A stretch of DNA of 64,000 nt from Enterovibrio norvegicus FF-33 (GCF_000286835.2 NZ_AJYD02000013.1:282399-346398); one strand, 5' to 3'. Positions 1-10,220 are shown, numbered from the stretch's first letter. A program made the numbers and translations. The notes: generated from the sequence alone by a model not told the origin.

Positions 1-3000
1 CCGAACCCTGAATCACGTCAGTATGATTACCATCAGGAAGCGACACATATTCTGATGAAGGTGGAAACACATAACCACCCAACCGCTATTTCACCTTGGC
101 CTGGCGCAGCGACGGGGTCAGGTGGTGAAATTCGCGATGAAGGCGCTACTGGTATCGGTGGTAAGCCAAAAGCAGGCTTGGTCGGTTTCTCCGTGTCCAA
201 CTTGCGTATCCCAGGTTTTGAACAACCTTGGGAAACAGATTTCGGCAAGCCTAGCCGTATCGTGAATGCGTTGGACATTATGCTAGAAGGCCCATTAGGT
301 GGCGCGGCATTTAACAACGAATTTGGTCGTCCTAACCTATTGGGCTATTTCCGCACCTACGAAGAAAAAGTCACCTCGCACAACGGTGAAGAAGTCCGTG
401 GTTACCACAAGCCGATCATGATTGCCGGTGGTATGGGTAACATTCGCGATGGGCATGTTCAGAAAAAAGAAATTCCAGTCGGCGCCAAGCTTATTGTACT
501 TGGTGGCCCCGCCATGAACATTGGTTTGGGTGGTGGTGCAGCGTCTTCAATGGCCTCTGGCCAGTCAGCGGAAGATCTGGATTTTGCTTCTGTGCAGCGT
601 GAAAACCCAGAAATGGAACGTCGTTGTCAGGAAGTGATTGACCGTTGTTGGCAGTTGGGTGACGACAACCCAATTGCGTTTATCCATGATGTGGGTGCGG
701 GCGGTATTTCTAATGCCTTGCCTGAGCTTGTGGATGATGGCGAGCGTGGTGGTAAATTCCAATTGCGTAACGTGCCAAACGACGAGCCGGGCATGAGCCC
801 GTTAGAAATTTGGTGTAACGAATCACAAGAACGTTATGTGATGGCGATAGCGCCAGAAAACATGGGCGTATTTGATGCGATTTGTCAGCGTGAACGTGCG
901 CCATATGCGGTTGTCGGTGAAGCCACCGAAGCGCGTCATCTTGAGCTGGAAGACAGCCATTTCGATAATACGCCAATTGATATGCCGTTGGATGTTTTGC
1001 TGGGCAAACCCCCTAAAATGCACCGTGACGTGCAAACACAAAAAGTGGAAGGCAAAGCGATTGAACGTGCAGGCATCTCTGTCGAAGAAGCGTCACAGCG
1101 CGTACTGCGCTTGCCTTCGGTTGCCGAGAAAACCTTCCTGATCACCATTGGTGATCGCACGGTCACAGGTTTGGTTGCACGAGACCAGATGGTTGGCCCA
1201 TGGCAGGTACCTGTGGCGAACTGTGCTGTCACGGCAGCAAGTTACGACACCTACCATGGTGAAGCCATGTCGATGGGTGAGCGTACGCCAGTGGCCTTGC
1301 TTGATTTCGCCGCTTCTGCACGCTTGGCGGTCGCGGAAGCGCTGACCAATATCGCGTGTGCGGATATTGGCGATTTGAAACGCATTAATCTGTCTGCAAA
1401 CTGGATGGCTGCAGCAGGTCACCCGGGCGAAGACGCGGGTCTTTATGAAGCCGTGAAAGCGATTGGTGAAGAGCTGTGTCCCGCGCTTGATTTGACGATT
1501 CCAGTCGGTAAAGACTCCATGTCGATGAAGACCCGTTGGGAGCAAGATGGCGAGCAGAAAGAAAATACCTCTCCATTGTCACTGGTGATCACAGCCTTTG
1601 GCCGTGTGAACGATGTGCGTAAAACGGTGACGCCTCAGCTTCGTACTGATAAAGGTGACAGCGCGCTGGTGCTGGTTGATCTTGGTCAGGGTCAAAACCG
1701 CCTTGGTGCTACGGCACTGGCGCAAGTTTACAAACAATTGGGTGACAAGCCTGCTGACGTTGATAGCCCGGAGCTGCTAAAAGGCTTCTTCCTTGCCATG
1801 CAATCTTTGGTGCGTGACGAGAAGCTGTTGGCTTACCATGATCGCGGTGATGGTGGCTTGTATGTCACCTTGACGGAGATGGCGTTTGCGGGCCACACCG
1901 GCGTGGAAGTAGACATCAATACCTTGTCTGCCAATGAAGAGTGTGATGACGAACTGGCTGCATTGTTCAACGAAGAGTTGGGCGCAGTCGTTCAAGTCCG
2001 CACGGATGAATTAGATTCCGTACTTTCAACGCTGTCTGCGCATGGTTTGGAAAATTGCACTCACGTTATTGGTACGGTTATCGAAGACGATACGGTGCGT
2101 ATTTGGAACGGTGATGCACTGTTGCTAGAACAAAATCGTACGGAACTTCGCGCTGTATGGGCGGAAACTACGTACCAGATGCAAGCAATGCGTGACAACC
2201 CAACGTGCGCACAACAAGAATTTGATGCCAAGAAAGACGTGACCGACCCAGGTTTGTCTGCGGCACTGACGTTTGATGTGAAAGAAGACATTGCCGCGCC
2301 GTTTATTGCGACAGGCGCGCGCCCTCAAATGGCGATTTTACGTGAGCAAGGCGTTAACTCTCATGTCGAAATGGCCGCCGCGTTTGACCGTGCAGGTTTT
2401 GATGCCAAAGACGTTCACATGAGCGATATTCTTGGCGGCAAGGTGTCATTGGACGGCTTTAACGGTCTGGTTGCCTGTGGCGGTTTCTCGTACGGTGACG
2501 TGCTGGGCGCGGGTGAAGGTTGGGCGAAGTCGATTTTGTTCAACGATGATGCACGCGACCAATTCGCGCGCTTCTTCCAACGCGGTGATTCTTTCTCGCT
2601 GGGCGTATGTAATGGTTGTCAGATGCTGTCTAACTTGCATGAGCTGATCCCCGGTGCGGATTTGTGGCCACGTTTTGTTCGCAACGAATCTGAGCGCTTT
2701 GAAGCGCGATTCAGTCTGGTAGAAGTGCAGGAAAGCCCATCCTTGTTCCTTGGTGGCATGGCCGGTTCTCGTATGCCGATTGCCGTTTCTCACGGTGAAG
2801 GTCGTGTGGAAGTGCGTGATGCCCAGCATCTTGCTGCTATTGAGCAATCAGGCACCATTGCACTGCGTTATTTGGATAACTTCGGTAAAGTGACGGAAAG
2901 CTACCCATCAAACCCGAATGGTTCGCCAAACGGTATCACAGGGTTAACCACCACTGACGGTCGTGTAACGATCATGATGCCTCACCCAGAGCGAGTGTTC

Positions 3001-3093
3001 CGTACCGTCGCTAACTCTTGGCACCCAGACAACTGGGGTGAAGACAGTGCATGGATGCGTATGTTCCGCAACGCACGTGTGACTTTGGGTTAG
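1..3093 (+). CDS. purL: Phosphoribosylformylglycinamidine synthase, 3' part
   Basis: The open frame runs in from the left window edge, so the start is missing; about 1030 codons remain, and large single-chain PurL proteins are near 1295 residues, so roughly 265 residues lie outside. PurL makes formylglycinamidine ribonucleotide from FGAR, ATP and glutamine in de novo purine synthesis in the cytoplasm. The ATP-binding motif around [20 protein letters not shown] sits at the visible 5' end. The C-terminal class I glutaminase domain has the nucleophile cysteine in GVCNGCQM (codon 2608-2610) and the His-Glu pair in MPHPER (His codon 2983-2985). A strong hairpin terminator follows the stop, so it looks monocistronic at its 3' end. 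Identification is certain; the upstream promoter cannot be seen. Confidence 0.97.
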   Translation, partial: PNPESRQYDYHQEATHILMKVETHNHPTAISPWPGAATGSGGEIRDEGATGIGGKPKAGLVGFSVSNLRIPGFEQPWETDFGKPSRIVNALDIMLEGPLGGAAFNNEFGRPNLLGYFRTYEEKVTSHNGEEVRGYHKPIMIAGGMGNIRDGHVQKKEIPVGAKLIVLGGPAMNIGLGGGAASSMASGQSAEDLDFASVQRENPEMERRCQEVIDRCWQLGDDNPIAFIHDVGAGGISNALPELVDDGERGGKFQLRNVPNDEPGMSPLEIWCNESQERYVMAIAPENMGVFDAICQRERAPYAVVGEATEARHLELEDSHFDNTPIDMPLDVLLGKPPKMHRDVQTQKVEGKAIERAGISVEEASQRVLRLPSVAEKTFLITIGDRTVTGLVARDQMVGPWQVPVANCAVTAASYDTYHGEAMSMGERTPVALLDFAASARLAVAEALTNIACADIGDLKRINLSANWMAAAGHPGEDAGLYEAVKAIGEELCPALDLTIPVGKDSMSMKTRWEQDGEQKENTSPLSLVITAFGRVNDVRKTVTPQLRTDKGDSALVLVDLGQGQNRLGATALAQVYKQLGDKPADVDSPELLKGFFLAMQSLVRDEKLLAYHDRGDGGLYVTLTEMAFAGHTGVEVDINTLSANEECDDELAALFNEELGAVVQVRTDELDSVLSTLSAHGLENCTHVIGTVIEDDTVRIWNGDALLLEQNRTELRAVWAETTYQMQAMRDNPTCAQQEFDAKKDVTDPGLSAALTFDVKEDIAAPFIATGARPQMAILREQGVNSHVEMAAAFDRAGFDAKDVHMSDILGGKVSLDGFNGLVACGGFSYGDVLGAGEGWAKSILFNDDARDQFARFFQRGDSFSLGVCNGCQMLSNLHELIPGADLWPRFVRNESERFEARFSLVEVQESPSLFLGGMAGSRMPIAVSHGEGRVEVRDAQHLAAIEQSGTIALRYLDNFGKVTESYPSNPNGSPNGITGLTTTDGRVTIMMPHPERVFRTVANSWHPDNWGEDSAWMRMFRNARVTLG

Positions 3094-3132
3094 CAGTATC
3101 CAACGAGCAAAATATGCAAAACTTGTGACACA

Positions 3133-3161
3133 AGCCGCTACCTTCGGGTGGCGGCTTTTTT
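3133..3161 (+). terminator. Intrinsic terminator of purL
   Basis: A 10-bp stem (one G-U pair) closed by the stable tetraloop TTCG is followed by a run of T. It begins 39 bases after the purL stop and lies upstream of the acetyltransferase start, so purL is probably transcriptionally isolated from it. Confidence 0.9.
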
Positions 3162-3225
3162 ATCTGATTGCGTCCAGTATTGGCGAGAGGGTAAAGTGTT
3201 TCGGCAAAACATGGAGAGAAGAGCA

Positions 3226-3663
3226 ATGGATAGTGCAATCAACTTAACGCTAATTCCGACAGGGCAAGCCCCTGACACCCTTCAAGCCCGTTTTCCTTCT
3301 TTGTTGTCATTGGTGGTTCCGTCAAACGACCTGGAGTTACCCATGCTGGTGGCAGAGAAAGACGGTGTGCCTGTTGCTGTGGCCGTGTTACAGCATGAAA
3401 AGCGCCACAACGGCATCATGGTAAGTGATGCGACTATTACGCTTCTTGAAGTGGACGAGGCTTCTCGCCTTCAGGGTATTGGTAAGGCGCTGTTGAATGC
3501 ATTAGAAGCGTACGCCGCGACCGTGACTCATGAATTAAAAGTGGACTGTGGCGCTGTGATTGGTCGTAAGCCCATGCAGGCATTGTTAGCCCATTCTGGT
3601 TATCAACCGCCATTTGCTTGTGAAGAAGCCAAAACCACACAATGGAAGAAATCACTGGTTTAA
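3226..3663 (+). CDS. GNAT-family N-acetyltransferase
   Basis: A 145-residue protein of the GCN5-related acetyltransferase fold. The acetyl-CoA pyrophosphate-binding signature appears as RLQGIGKALL in the second half, after the beta strand ITLLEVDEASR. I chose the ATG at 3226 because GGAGA lies just upstream; a longer frame would start inside the purL terminator. The substrate cannot be read from the sequence; small GNAT proteins acetylate amino groups of metabolites, antibiotics or proteins. It stands alone between the purL terminator and glnB. A hairpin at about 3685-3703 follows the stop. Family assignment is good, function unknown. Confidence 0.8.
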   Translation: MDSAINLTLIPTGQAPDTLQARFPSLLSLVVPSNDLELPMLVAEKDGVPVAVAVLQHEKRHNGIMVSDATITLLEVDEASRLQGIGKALLNALEAYAATVTHELKVDCGAVIGRKPMQALLAHSGYQPPFACEEAKTTQWKKSLV

Positions 3664-3764
3664 CCCACTCATTTTTTTGTGAAAGCTGCGCGAAGCCTTC
3701 GCAGTGGGGTTACAATTAATACATTGGCGCTAACGCTTGGCTAAAGCTTAAAGCGGGTATTTAA

Positions 3765-4115
<351 letters not shown>

Positions 4116-4117
4116 TC

Positions 4118-4157
4118 TACTTCTGTACTTCTGTACTTCTGTACCTTTGTACCTTTG
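4118..4157 (+). repeat. 8-bp tandem repeat after glnB
   Basis: Three perfect copies of TACTTCTG are followed by two copies of the variant TACCTTTG, giving 40 bases with period eight directly after the glnB stop and before its terminator. No reading frame uses it convincingly. Such short tandem arrays vary in copy number by slippage; here it would only alter the glnB 3' untranslated region. Confidence 0.85.
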
Positions 4158-4187
4158 CGCGTTAGCGCAATGCTCGAGACAAACAAA

Positions 4188-4212
4188 AAGACCGCCAGCT
4201 TGGCGGTCTTTT
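4188..4212 (+). terminator. Intrinsic terminator of glnB
   Basis: AAGACCGCCA pairs with TGGCGGTCTT around a three-base loop, followed by TTTT. It lies 70 bases after the glnB stop. The mirrored A-run on the other side (CAAAAAG) means it could also stop the converging YitT-type gene. Confidence 0.88.
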
Positions 4213-4242
4213 CTATTCTAGAGCCTATTTGAGGCCGTTCAG

Positions 4243-4848
4243 TCAATAGCACACGACGTAGCGATCAGGCCTGTGGTTCATGGTGAGCACAAGGTTCAGC
4301 ACAACCGCGCCCAGCACCGAACAGGCCAGCAGCCACGGCGAAACAAAGAAGAATGATGCCAATAGAATGCCGAGATCAATGGCCATTTGTACATTACCGG
4401 CACGAATGCCGAATTTATCCTGACAAATAAGCGCCAGAACATTGAACCCGCCCAAGCTCGCATTGTGACGAAAGATCATCAGCATGCCGACACCCATCAA
4501 TAACCCACCAATCAAGCCGCAATAGAGCGGTGACAGCCAGCCGATGGTAAATACATGAGAGATATGATCAACAATCAGCGAGACCATACCGCCCGCGAAC
4601 ACACTGCGTAAAGCGAATTGAGTGCCAAATCGTCGCCAGCCCATGATGTAAAAAGGGATGTTGAATAAAAAGTACAGCGTACCAAAAGACAGATCGACGA
4701 ATTGCGTAACAAGCAGGGCAAGACCTGTTGTTCCACCTGTGAGTAGCCCTGCTTGCTGAAGAAAGTACACACCTTGGGCGACAAGAAAAGTGCCAGACAA
4801 AATGGCGATCATATCTTCAATGGTGGTATGTTTGGGCTGTGGGATCAA
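4243..4848 (-). CDS. YitT-family membrane protein
   Basis: A 201-residue polytopic inner-membrane protein with about five or six hydrophobic spans and the family features of the YitT (former DUF161) group: the early glycine-rich segment LLTGGTTGLALL, the FNIPFYIMGWRRFG loop and the later GGLLMGVGMLMIFRHNASLGG segment. Only the membrane part is present; many Bacillus members carry an extra C-terminal domain that is missing here. The function of the family is not settled; transport has been suggested. It is transcribed convergently to glnB and divergently from glyA. Confidence 0.8.
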   Translation of the reverse strand: MIPQPKHTTIEDMIAILSGTFLVAQGVYFLQQAGLLTGGTTGLALLVTQFVDLSFGTLYFLFNIPFYIMGWRRFGTQFALRSVFAGGMVSLIVDHISHVFTIGWLSPLYCGLIGGLLMGVGMLMIFRHNASLGGFNVLALICQDKFGIRAGNVQMAIDLGILLASFFFVSPWLLACSVLGAVVLNLVLTMNHRPDRYVVCY

Positions 4849-5060
4849 CGTTTCAACTCCTTAGAAAACGGCTAATTCACGTGTCGTGAATGAATGCGAA
4901 AATGACGCAACGACATGCAAAATAAATCAAAAAGCAGGGCATCTTAAAGACTATGCAATACGTAGAAAAGAGGACGGGCAAATTTGGCGCCTCACAAGTG
5001 TCAGCGCCTTGTTACGCACTGTAAAGATCAAAGGTTTACACACGGTTGTTTTGGTCAAAA

Positions 5061-5073
5061 TGAATTCAATTCA
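5061..5073 (+). promoter_or_regulatory. MetR-type box upstream of glyA
   Basis: TGAATTCAATTCA fits the MetR consensus TGAA-N5-TTCA exactly. In E. coli glyA is activated by MetR with homocysteine, so a site about 90 bases upstream of the likely promoter is sensible. Exact fit to a short consensus can arise by chance, hence the moderate confidence. Confidence 0.6.
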
Positions 5074-5178
5074 TGACTAGAATGAAAAATGACCATGTTT
5101 ATTGATACAAAAAAAATGTGATTGCTACTACCTGTTGCGCAACAAATTTTGTAGAATCGCAGCGATAGGATGGTCATG

Positions 5179-5194
5179 ACGAAAACGTTTGCGT
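5179..5194 (+). promoter_or_regulatory. PurR operator upstream of glyA
   Basis: ACGAAAACGTTTGCGT differs at one position from the palindromic PurR operator ACGCAAACGTTTGCGT. It lies just downstream of the candidate -10 TAGAAT, a position that blocks transcription. E. coli glyA is repressed by PurR in the same way, since glycine and one-carbon units feed purine synthesis. Confidence 0.85.
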
Positions 5195-5343
5195 CTACGC
5201 GGATACTGACGTTGTTGAATTGACAGTCATCTATCCATTGTGAGGTATTAACCAGGTTGACCTGATGCTTTGTTTCAACGAGTCATTCGGTCAGCTTGGT
5301 TACATTCGTTAGCCTAGGGAACAATCTGAGTCAGGAGATACAG

Positions 5344-6594
5344 ATGCTAAAGCGTGACATGAATATTGCTGATTACGATCCGGAACTATTTACCGCGATC
5401 CAAGAAGAGACAGCACGTCAGGAAGAGCACATTGAGCTCATCGCGTCAGAAAACTACACCAGTCCTCGTGTTATGGAAGCGCAGGGTTCCCAGCTAACCA
5501 ACAAGTACGCAGAAGGCTACCCAGGCAAGCGTTACTACGGCGGTTGTGAATATGTAGACAAAGCAGAAGCATTGGCGATTGATCGTGCTTGTGAGTTGTT
5601 TGGCGCAGAATACGCTAACGTACAGCCACACTCGGGTTCTCAAGCAAACAGCGCTGTGTACATGGCTCTGCTGAACCCAGGCGATACGGTTCTGGGCATG
5701 AGCTTGGCACACGGCGGTCACTTGACTCACGGTTCACCAGTAAACTTCTCTGGTAAGCACTACAATGTGATCCCTTACGGTATCGACGAAGCGGGTCAAA
5801 TCAACTACGACGAAATGGAAGCGCTGGCGCTTGAGCACAAACCTAAGATGATCATCGGTGGTTTTTCTGCTTACTCACAAATCGTAGATTGGGCGCGTAT
5901 GCGTGAAATCGCGGACAAGGCGGGTGCTTACCTGTTTGTTGATATGGCACACGTTGCAGGTTTGATCGCAGCTGACGCCTACCCAACACCCATCCCACAC
6001 GCACATGTTGTGACCACCACCACGCACAAAACGTTGGCCGGTCCTCGCGGCGGTCTTATCCTGTCTAACGCAGGCGAAGACATGTACAAGAAGCTGAACT
6101 CAGCAGTATTCCCTGGTGGTCAGGGTGGCCCATTGATGCATGTTATCGCAGCAAAAGCGGTCGCATTCAAAGAAGCGATGGAGCCTGAGTTCAAAGCGTA
6201 TCAACATCGTGTTGTTGCTAATGCAAAAGCCATGGTTGGTCAGTTCCAAGAGCGCGGTTATAAAATCGTCTCTAACAGCACTGAAAACCACCTGCTATTG
6301 GTTGACCTCATTGACAAAGACATCACCGGTAAAGAAGCCGACGCTGCTTTGGGTGCTGCGAACATTACTGTGAACAAAAACAGTGTGCCTAACGACCCAC
6401 GTAGCCCGTTTGTGACTTCTGGTATCCGTGTTGGTACGCCTGCGATCACGCGTCGTGGCTTTACAGAAAGTGATGCTAAAGAATTGGCAAACTGGATGTG
6501 TGATGTGTTGGATAACATCAACGATCAGCAAGTGATTGAAGCGACAAAAGCGAAAGTGTTGGAAATCTGCAAACGCCTTCCTGTTTACGCGTAA
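5344..6594 (+). CDS. glyA: Serine hydroxymethyltransferase
   Basis: The 416-residue PLP enzyme interconverts serine and glycine with transfer of the one-carbon unit to tetrahydrofolate. The sequence starts [12 protein letters not shown] and carries the family blocks [26 protein letters not shown] and the PLP-lysine motif [14 protein letters not shown]. The start at 5344 follows CAGGAGA; an in-frame upstream extension to 5296 lacks a ribosome binding site and homology. The upstream region carries PurR and MetR boxes, and a terminator follows, so it is a single-gene unit tied to purine and methionine metabolism. Identification is certain. Confidence 0.98.
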   Translation: MLKRDMNIADYDPELFTAIQEETARQEEHIELIASENYTSPRVMEAQGSQLTNKYAEGYPGKRYYGGCEYVDKAEALAIDRACELFGAEYANVQPHSGSQANSAVYMALLNPGDTVLGMSLAHGGHLTHGSPVNFSGKHYNVIPYGIDEAGQINYDEMEALALEHKPKMIIGGFSAYSQIVDWARMREIADKAGAYLFVDMAHVAGLIAADAYPTPIPHAHVVTTTTHKTLAGPRGGLILSNAGEDMYKKLNSAVFPGGQGGPLMHVIAAKAVAFKEAMEPEFKAYQHRVVANAKAMVGQFQERGYKIVSNSTENHLLLVDLIDKDITGKEADAALGAANITVNKNSVPNDPRSPFVTSGIRVGTPAITRRGFTESDAKELANWMCDVLDNINDQQVIEATKAKVLEICKRLPVYA

Positions 6595-6608
6595 GTTATG
6601 ACTGATTG

Positions 6609-6634
6609 AAAAAGCACCTTCGGGTGCTTTTTTT
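6609..6634 (+). terminator. Intrinsic terminator of glyA
   Basis: AAAGCACC pairs with GGTGCTTT around a TTCG tetraloop and is followed by a T-run. It begins about 15 bases after the glyA stop. Confidence 0.92.
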
Positions 6635-6713
6635 GTGCCCGAAATTCCTTTAACACCGCTTACCCTTGCGATTAAATCGGGTACACTATTGGTTAATTGT
6701 TTGAGGAGGCGAG

Positions 6714-7163
6714 ATGCACTGTCCATTTTGTGGTGCGAATGACACCAAAGTCATTGATTCACGATTGGTCGCAGACGGCCATCAGGTGCGTCGCCGTCGT
6801 CAGTGTTTGGCGTGTAGCGAACGTTATACGACGTTTGAAACAGCAGAACTGGTGATGCCGCGTATCATCAAAACCAATGGCAATAGAGAGCCTTTTGACG
6901 AAGATAAGCTGCGCGGTGGTATTCAGCGAGCACTTGAAAAACGTCCTGTCAGCACGGACGATATCGAAAAGGCCATCAACACCATAAAATCCACGATTCG
7001 AGCCACCGGTGAACGCGAAGTGTCGTCAACCATGGTAGGAAATTTGGTTATGGAGGCGCTGAAAGAGCTCGATAAAGTGGCTTATATCCGTTTTGCGTCT
7101 GTGTACCATAGCTTTGAAGACATCAGAGACTTCGGCGAAGAAATTGCTCGTCTGGAAAAGTAA
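6714..7163 (+). CDS. nrdR: Transcriptional repressor NrdR
   Basis: A 149-residue zinc-ribbon and ATP-cone regulator that represses ribonucleotide reductase operons according to the ATP/dATP ratio. The N-terminal zinc finger has cysteines in MHCPFCG and [12 protein letters not shown], and the ATP-cone begins near residue 46 with [19 protein letters not shown] good ribosome binding site, GAGGAGG, precedes the ATG. It heads the unit nrdR-ribD-ribE with gaps of 8 bases, the same order as in E. coli and other gammaproteobacteria, which couples nucleotide and flavin metabolism. Confidence 0.97.
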   Translation: MHCPFCGANDTKVIDSRLVADGHQVRRRRQCLACSERYTTFETAELVMPRIIKTNGNREPFDEDKLRGGIQRALEKRPVSTDDIEKAINTIKSTIRATGEREVSSTMVGNLVMEALKELDKVAYIRFASVYHSFEDIRDFGEEIARLEK

Positions 7164-7171
7164 GCGATCAC

Positions 7172-8284
7172 ATGTTTTCTATTTTTGATTCAGACATGAT
7201 GTTGCGCGCCATTGATTTGGCGAAACGCGGCATCTTTACCACTGCACCGAACCCCAATGTTGGCTGTGTGATCACGCAAGATGATGACATTGTTGGTGAC
7301 GGCTTTCATTTTCGCGCTGGCGAGCCGCACGCTGAAGTGCATGCTTTGCGCAGCGCAGGTGAAAAAGCAAAAGGCGCGACAGCCTATGTCACGCTGGAGC
7401 CCTGCTCGCACCATGGCAGAACGCCGCCATGTGCCGACGCATTAATTGCTGCTGGTGTCAGCCGAGTGGTTTGCGCCATGGTTGACCCCAATCCGAAAGT
7501 CGCAGGGCGCGGTATTCAGCGCATGCGAGACGCTGGCATTCAAGTTGATGTTGGTTTGATGCAAATGCAAGCTGAAGCGCTGAATGCGGGTTTCATCAAG
7601 ATGATGAAAACAGGATTGCCGTATGTACAGCTAAAGCTGGCGGCGAGCCTTGACGGTCGAACGGCATTGTCAAACGGCAAGAGCCAATGGATCACCGGAC
7701 CCGAAGCGCGAGCCGATGTGCAGGTTTTTCGCGCCCAATCAGGTGCTGTGCTTTCGACTAGTCAGACAGTACTGGATGACAATCCTTCCCTGAATGTTCG
7801 TTGGGCGCAACTGCCGAAGGGCATTCAAGCTGACTATGATGTCGGTTCGTTGCGTCAACCTGTACGCGTTATTCTCGATACGCATGGCAAGGTTAAACCG
7901 GACGCGCATTTGTTCACCCTCGAGGGTGAGATCATCATTTTGACGGCGTCGACTGACGTGTCGTATCCGCATGAAAATGTTGATGTGATTTGTGTTCCCA
8001 AAGATGAACATGGGCTGGATTTGAATGTCGCATTGCGAGCGCTTGCCGCAAAAGGGATTAATCATCTTTGGGTGGAAGCGGGGGCTACATTGGCGGGTAG
8101 CCTGCTCAACGCGGGCCTTGTCGATGAGCTTATTCTCTATCAAGCACCTAAACTGATCGGGCAAGATGGTCGCGCACTGGCGAATTTCGGCGGTTTGACC
8201 GCGATGGATCAAGTGCCCTCTTTTGAATTGAAGCATGTTTGCCAAATGGGTAATGACGTGCGTCTTCGTATGAAAAAGCAGTAA
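7172..8284 (+). CDS. ribD: Riboflavin biosynthesis deaminase/reductase
   Basis: The 370-residue bifunctional enzyme deaminates the pyrimidine product of GTP cyclohydrolase II and then reduces its ribosyl group. The N-terminal cytidine-deaminase-like domain has the zinc and catalytic motif HAEVHAL (His53, Glu55) with Cys78 and Cys87 in PCSHHGRTPPC. The reductase domain follows from about residue 150, with LKLAASLDGRTAL and, near the end, VEAGATLAGSLL. The ATG at 7172 lies 8 bases after nrdR; MMLRA eight codons further on is an alternative start, since no clear ribosome binding site decides. Confidence 0.96.
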   Translation: MFSIFDSDMMLRAIDLAKRGIFTTAPNPNVGCVITQDDDIVGDGFHFRAGEPHAEVHALRSAGEKAKGATAYVTLEPCSHHGRTPPCADALIAAGVSRVVCAMVDPNPKVAGRGIQRMRDAGIQVDVGLMQMQAEALNAGFIKMMKTGLPYVQLKLAASLDGRTALSNGKSQWITGPEARADVQVFRAQSGAVLSTSQTVLDDNPSLNVRWAQLPKGIQADYDVGSLRQPVRVILDTHGKVKPDAHLFTLEGEIIILTASTDVSYPHENVDVICVPKDEHGLDLNVALRALAAKGINHLWVEAGATLAGSLLNAGLVDELILYQAPKLIGQDGRALANFGGLTAMDQVPSFELKHVCQMGNDVRLRMKKQ

Positions 8285-8292
8285 AGAATCGT

Positions 8293-8955
8293 ATGTTTAC
8301 AGGAATTATCGAAGCGGTTGGTCGCATCGGAAAAATCACACCAAAAGGCAAAGACATTTCACTGACCGTAGAAAGCGGCAATCTGGATTTATCGGATGTG
8401 AAATTGGGTGACAGTATCGCGACCAATGGGGTTTGCCTGACCGTCGTGCAATTAACGGGTAATGGCTATGTTGCTGACCTCTCGATGGAAACGCTTCAGC
8501 GCACCGCATTTACGACGTATCAAGCGGGTCAGGTCGTGAACCTTGAAAAAGCCATGCTACCTACCACGCGATTTGGCGGTCACATGGTGTCGGGGCATGT
8601 TGATGGCTTGGCCTCCGTGGTATCTCGCACGCAATCAGGCCGTGCTATCGAATTTTGGTTGGAAGCCCCAGCAAGTCTTGCCAAATATTTGGCAGAAAAA
8701 GGCTCGGTGACCATTGATGGTATTAGTCTTACCATTAATGGTGTCGATGGCAATCGCTTCAAGCTGACCATTGTGCCTCACACTGCGCTTGAAACGACCA
8801 TTGAAGTGTTACGTGTCGGGCAGCAGGTTAACCTTGAAGTTGATGTTATCGCACGCTATTTAGAGCGCCTGATGATGGGTGATCGTGCCGCTCAACAAGC
8901 AGGTACGGGTGGGCTTACCATGGCAAAACTTGCTGAATCTGGTTTTATTAGATAA
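8293..8955 (+). CDS. ribE: Riboflavin synthase, alpha subunit
   Basis: A 220-residue protein with two tandem lumazine-binding barrels. It begins with the conserved MFTGIIEAVG, and the matching element in the second half is GHMVSGHVDG; dismutation of two lumazines yields riboflavin. It starts 8 bases after ribD and is probably co-transcribed with it. Also called ribC in E. coli nomenclature. The region after it carries direct repeats and a hairpin before ribBA. Confidence 0.95.
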   Translation: MFTGIIEAVGRIGKITPKGKDISLTVESGNLDLSDVKLGDSIATNGVCLTVVQLTGNGYVADLSMETLQRTAFTTYQAGQVVNLEKAMLPTTRFGGHMVSGHVDGLASVVSRTQSGRAIEFWLEAPASLAKYLAEKGSVTIDGISLTINGVDGNRFKLTIVPHTALETTIEVLRVGQQVNLEVDVIARYLERLMMGDRAAQQAGTGGLTMAKLAESGFIR

Positions 8956-9011
8956 CTCGCGTAGATAAATAACGTAGTTAGCTCTCAGGGCTAACTCGCG
9001 TAGACAAATAA
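8953..9011 (+). repeat. 20-bp direct repeats flanking a hairpin, ribE-ribBA
   Basis: TAACTCGCGTAGATAAATAA at 8953-8972 recurs at 8992-9011 with a single change (T to C). Between and overlapping the second copy lies a 7-bp hairpin, AGTTAGC pairing with GCTAACT (8976-8996). The first copy begins at the ribE stop codon. The arrangement occupies the space where many gammaproteobacteria have the FMN riboswitch before ribB, but it does not match the riboswitch. Confidence 0.75.
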
Positions 9012-9051
9012 TACCGTGCCGATGTGCACTGACAGTAACAGGGACAGAACA

Positions 9052-10161
9052 ATGCCGATCAGTAGCGCTGCAGAAATCATTGACGATATTCGTCATGGAA
9101 AAATGGTCATCTTAATGGATGACGAAGATCGTGAGAACGAAGGCGACCTGATTATCGCCGCCGAAAAAATCTCACCGGAAGCGATTAACTTTATGGCGAT
9201 GTACGGCCGAGGGTTGATTTGTTTGACCATGACGAAAGAGCGCTGCCAGCGTCTTGGCTTGCCCTTGATGGTTAGCGACAACAATGCACAGTTTTCCACG
9301 GCCTTTACGGTGTCTATTGAAGCGGCTGAAGGTGTCACCACGGGGATCTCTGCGGCCGACCGAGCGCGTACCGTCGATGCCGCTGTTGCACCTAATGCGG
9401 TTGCGGCTGACTTGGTTCAGCCAGGACATATTTTCCCGTTGATGGCTCAAGATGGTGGTGTGTTGACCCGTGCGGGTCATACTGAAGCTGGCTGTGATTT
9501 GGCGCGTTTGGCAGGGTGCTCTCCAGCCGCAGTTATCGTCGAAATCCTTAATGAAGATGGCACCATGGCGCGTCGTCCTGATTTAGAAGTGTTTGGCGAG
9601 AAGCATGACATCAAGCTTGGCACTATTGCGGACCTGATTGAATATCGAAATAACAATGAAACCACCATTGAACGTGTGGCAAAGTGTAAATTGCCGACGG
9701 AATATGGTGAGTTTGACCTGATTACTTACCGTGACACCATTGATAATCAAGTACACTACGCGCTGCTCAAAGGCGAAGTGTCTAATCAGCCAACGTTGGT
9801 GCGTGTACATCTTCAAGACACATTCACTGATCTGCTCCATTCCGATCGTTCAGCGGAAAGAAGTTGGTCACTGACTGATGCCATGAAACGTATTAACGCC
9901 GATGGCGGTGTTTTGGTGATCTTGGGTAAAGAATCGACCTCTGACGCTATTATCAATAAAGTACGTACTTTTGAAGCGCAAGATAACGGCGACCAGCCAG
10001 CGTCAGCAAAATGGCAAGGCACCAGTCGTCGTGTCGGTGTGGGCTCGCAAATCTTGGCAGATTTAGGGGTGACCGAAATGCGCCTGCTTTCTTCGGCCAA
10101 CAAGCGTTACCATGCATTATCAGGGTTTGGCTTGAAAGTGGTAGAGTACGTTTGTGACTAA
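9052..10161 (+). CDS. ribBA: 3,4-dihydroxy-2-butanone 4-phosphate synthase with RibA-like domain
   Basis: The 369-residue protein fuses a RibB domain with a RibA-like domain. RibB converts ribulose 5-phosphate to the four-carbon riboflavin precursor; its acidic loop [11 protein letters not shown] (near residue 23) and the [16 protein letters not shown] motif are intact. The C-terminal part (about residue 205 on) aligns in spirit with GTP cyclohydrolase II, but the segment [20 protein letters not shown] has none of the three zinc cysteines, so this half is probably not a cyclohydrolase. Such RibB hybrid proteins are known in proteobacteria. I took the ATG at 9052, which opens [17 protein letters not shown] lies upstream. 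A separate ribA is expected elsewhere. Confidence 0.93.
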   Translation: MPISSAAEIIDDIRHGKMVILMDDEDRENEGDLIIAAEKISPEAINFMAMYGRGLICLTMTKERCQRLGLPLMVSDNNAQFSTAFTVSIEAAEGVTTGISAADRARTVDAAVAPNAVAADLVQPGHIFPLMAQDGGVLTRAGHTEAGCDLARLAGCSPAAVIVEILNEDGTMARRPDLEVFGEKHDIKLGTIADLIEYRNNNETTIERVAKCKLPTEYGEFDLITYRDTIDNQVHYALLKGEVSNQPTLVRVHLQDTFTDLLHSDRSAERSWSLTDAMKRINADGGVLVILGKESTSDAIINKVRTFEAQDNGDQPASAKWQGTSRRVGVGSQILADLGVTEMRLLSSANKRYHALSGFGLKVVEYVCD

Positions 10162-10192
10162 GCTGGCTATACACCGCCAATAAACGTACAGA

Positions 10193-10220
10193 GAAAAACG
10201 CAGCAACCGCTGCGTTTTTT
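10193..10220 (+). terminator. Intrinsic terminator of ribBA
   Basis: AACGCAGC pairs with GCTGCGTT around AACC, followed by T6. It ends the nrdR-ribD-ribE-ribBA group and separates it from ribH. Confidence 0.9.

Larger units (their letters stand above)
4849..5343. other. Divergent intergenic region yitT-like / glyA
   Basis: About 495 bases without a convincing gene separate the YitT-type gene from glyA. I see a MetR-type box and a PurR-type box on the glyA side, a candidate -10 hexamer TAGAAT at 5152-5157, and a leader of roughly 180 bases before glyA. No glycine riboswitch pattern was found in it. Confidence 0.6.

Noticed and set aside
936-2847. Long open frames antisense to purL, up to 150 codons
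   Set aside because: They lie fully inside purL on the other strand, lack ribosome binding sites and familiar domains, and follow from the codon bias of purL.
5195-5343. Glycine riboswitch in the glyA leader
   Set aside because: No tandem glycine aptamer pattern is visible; control is explained by PurR and MetR boxes.
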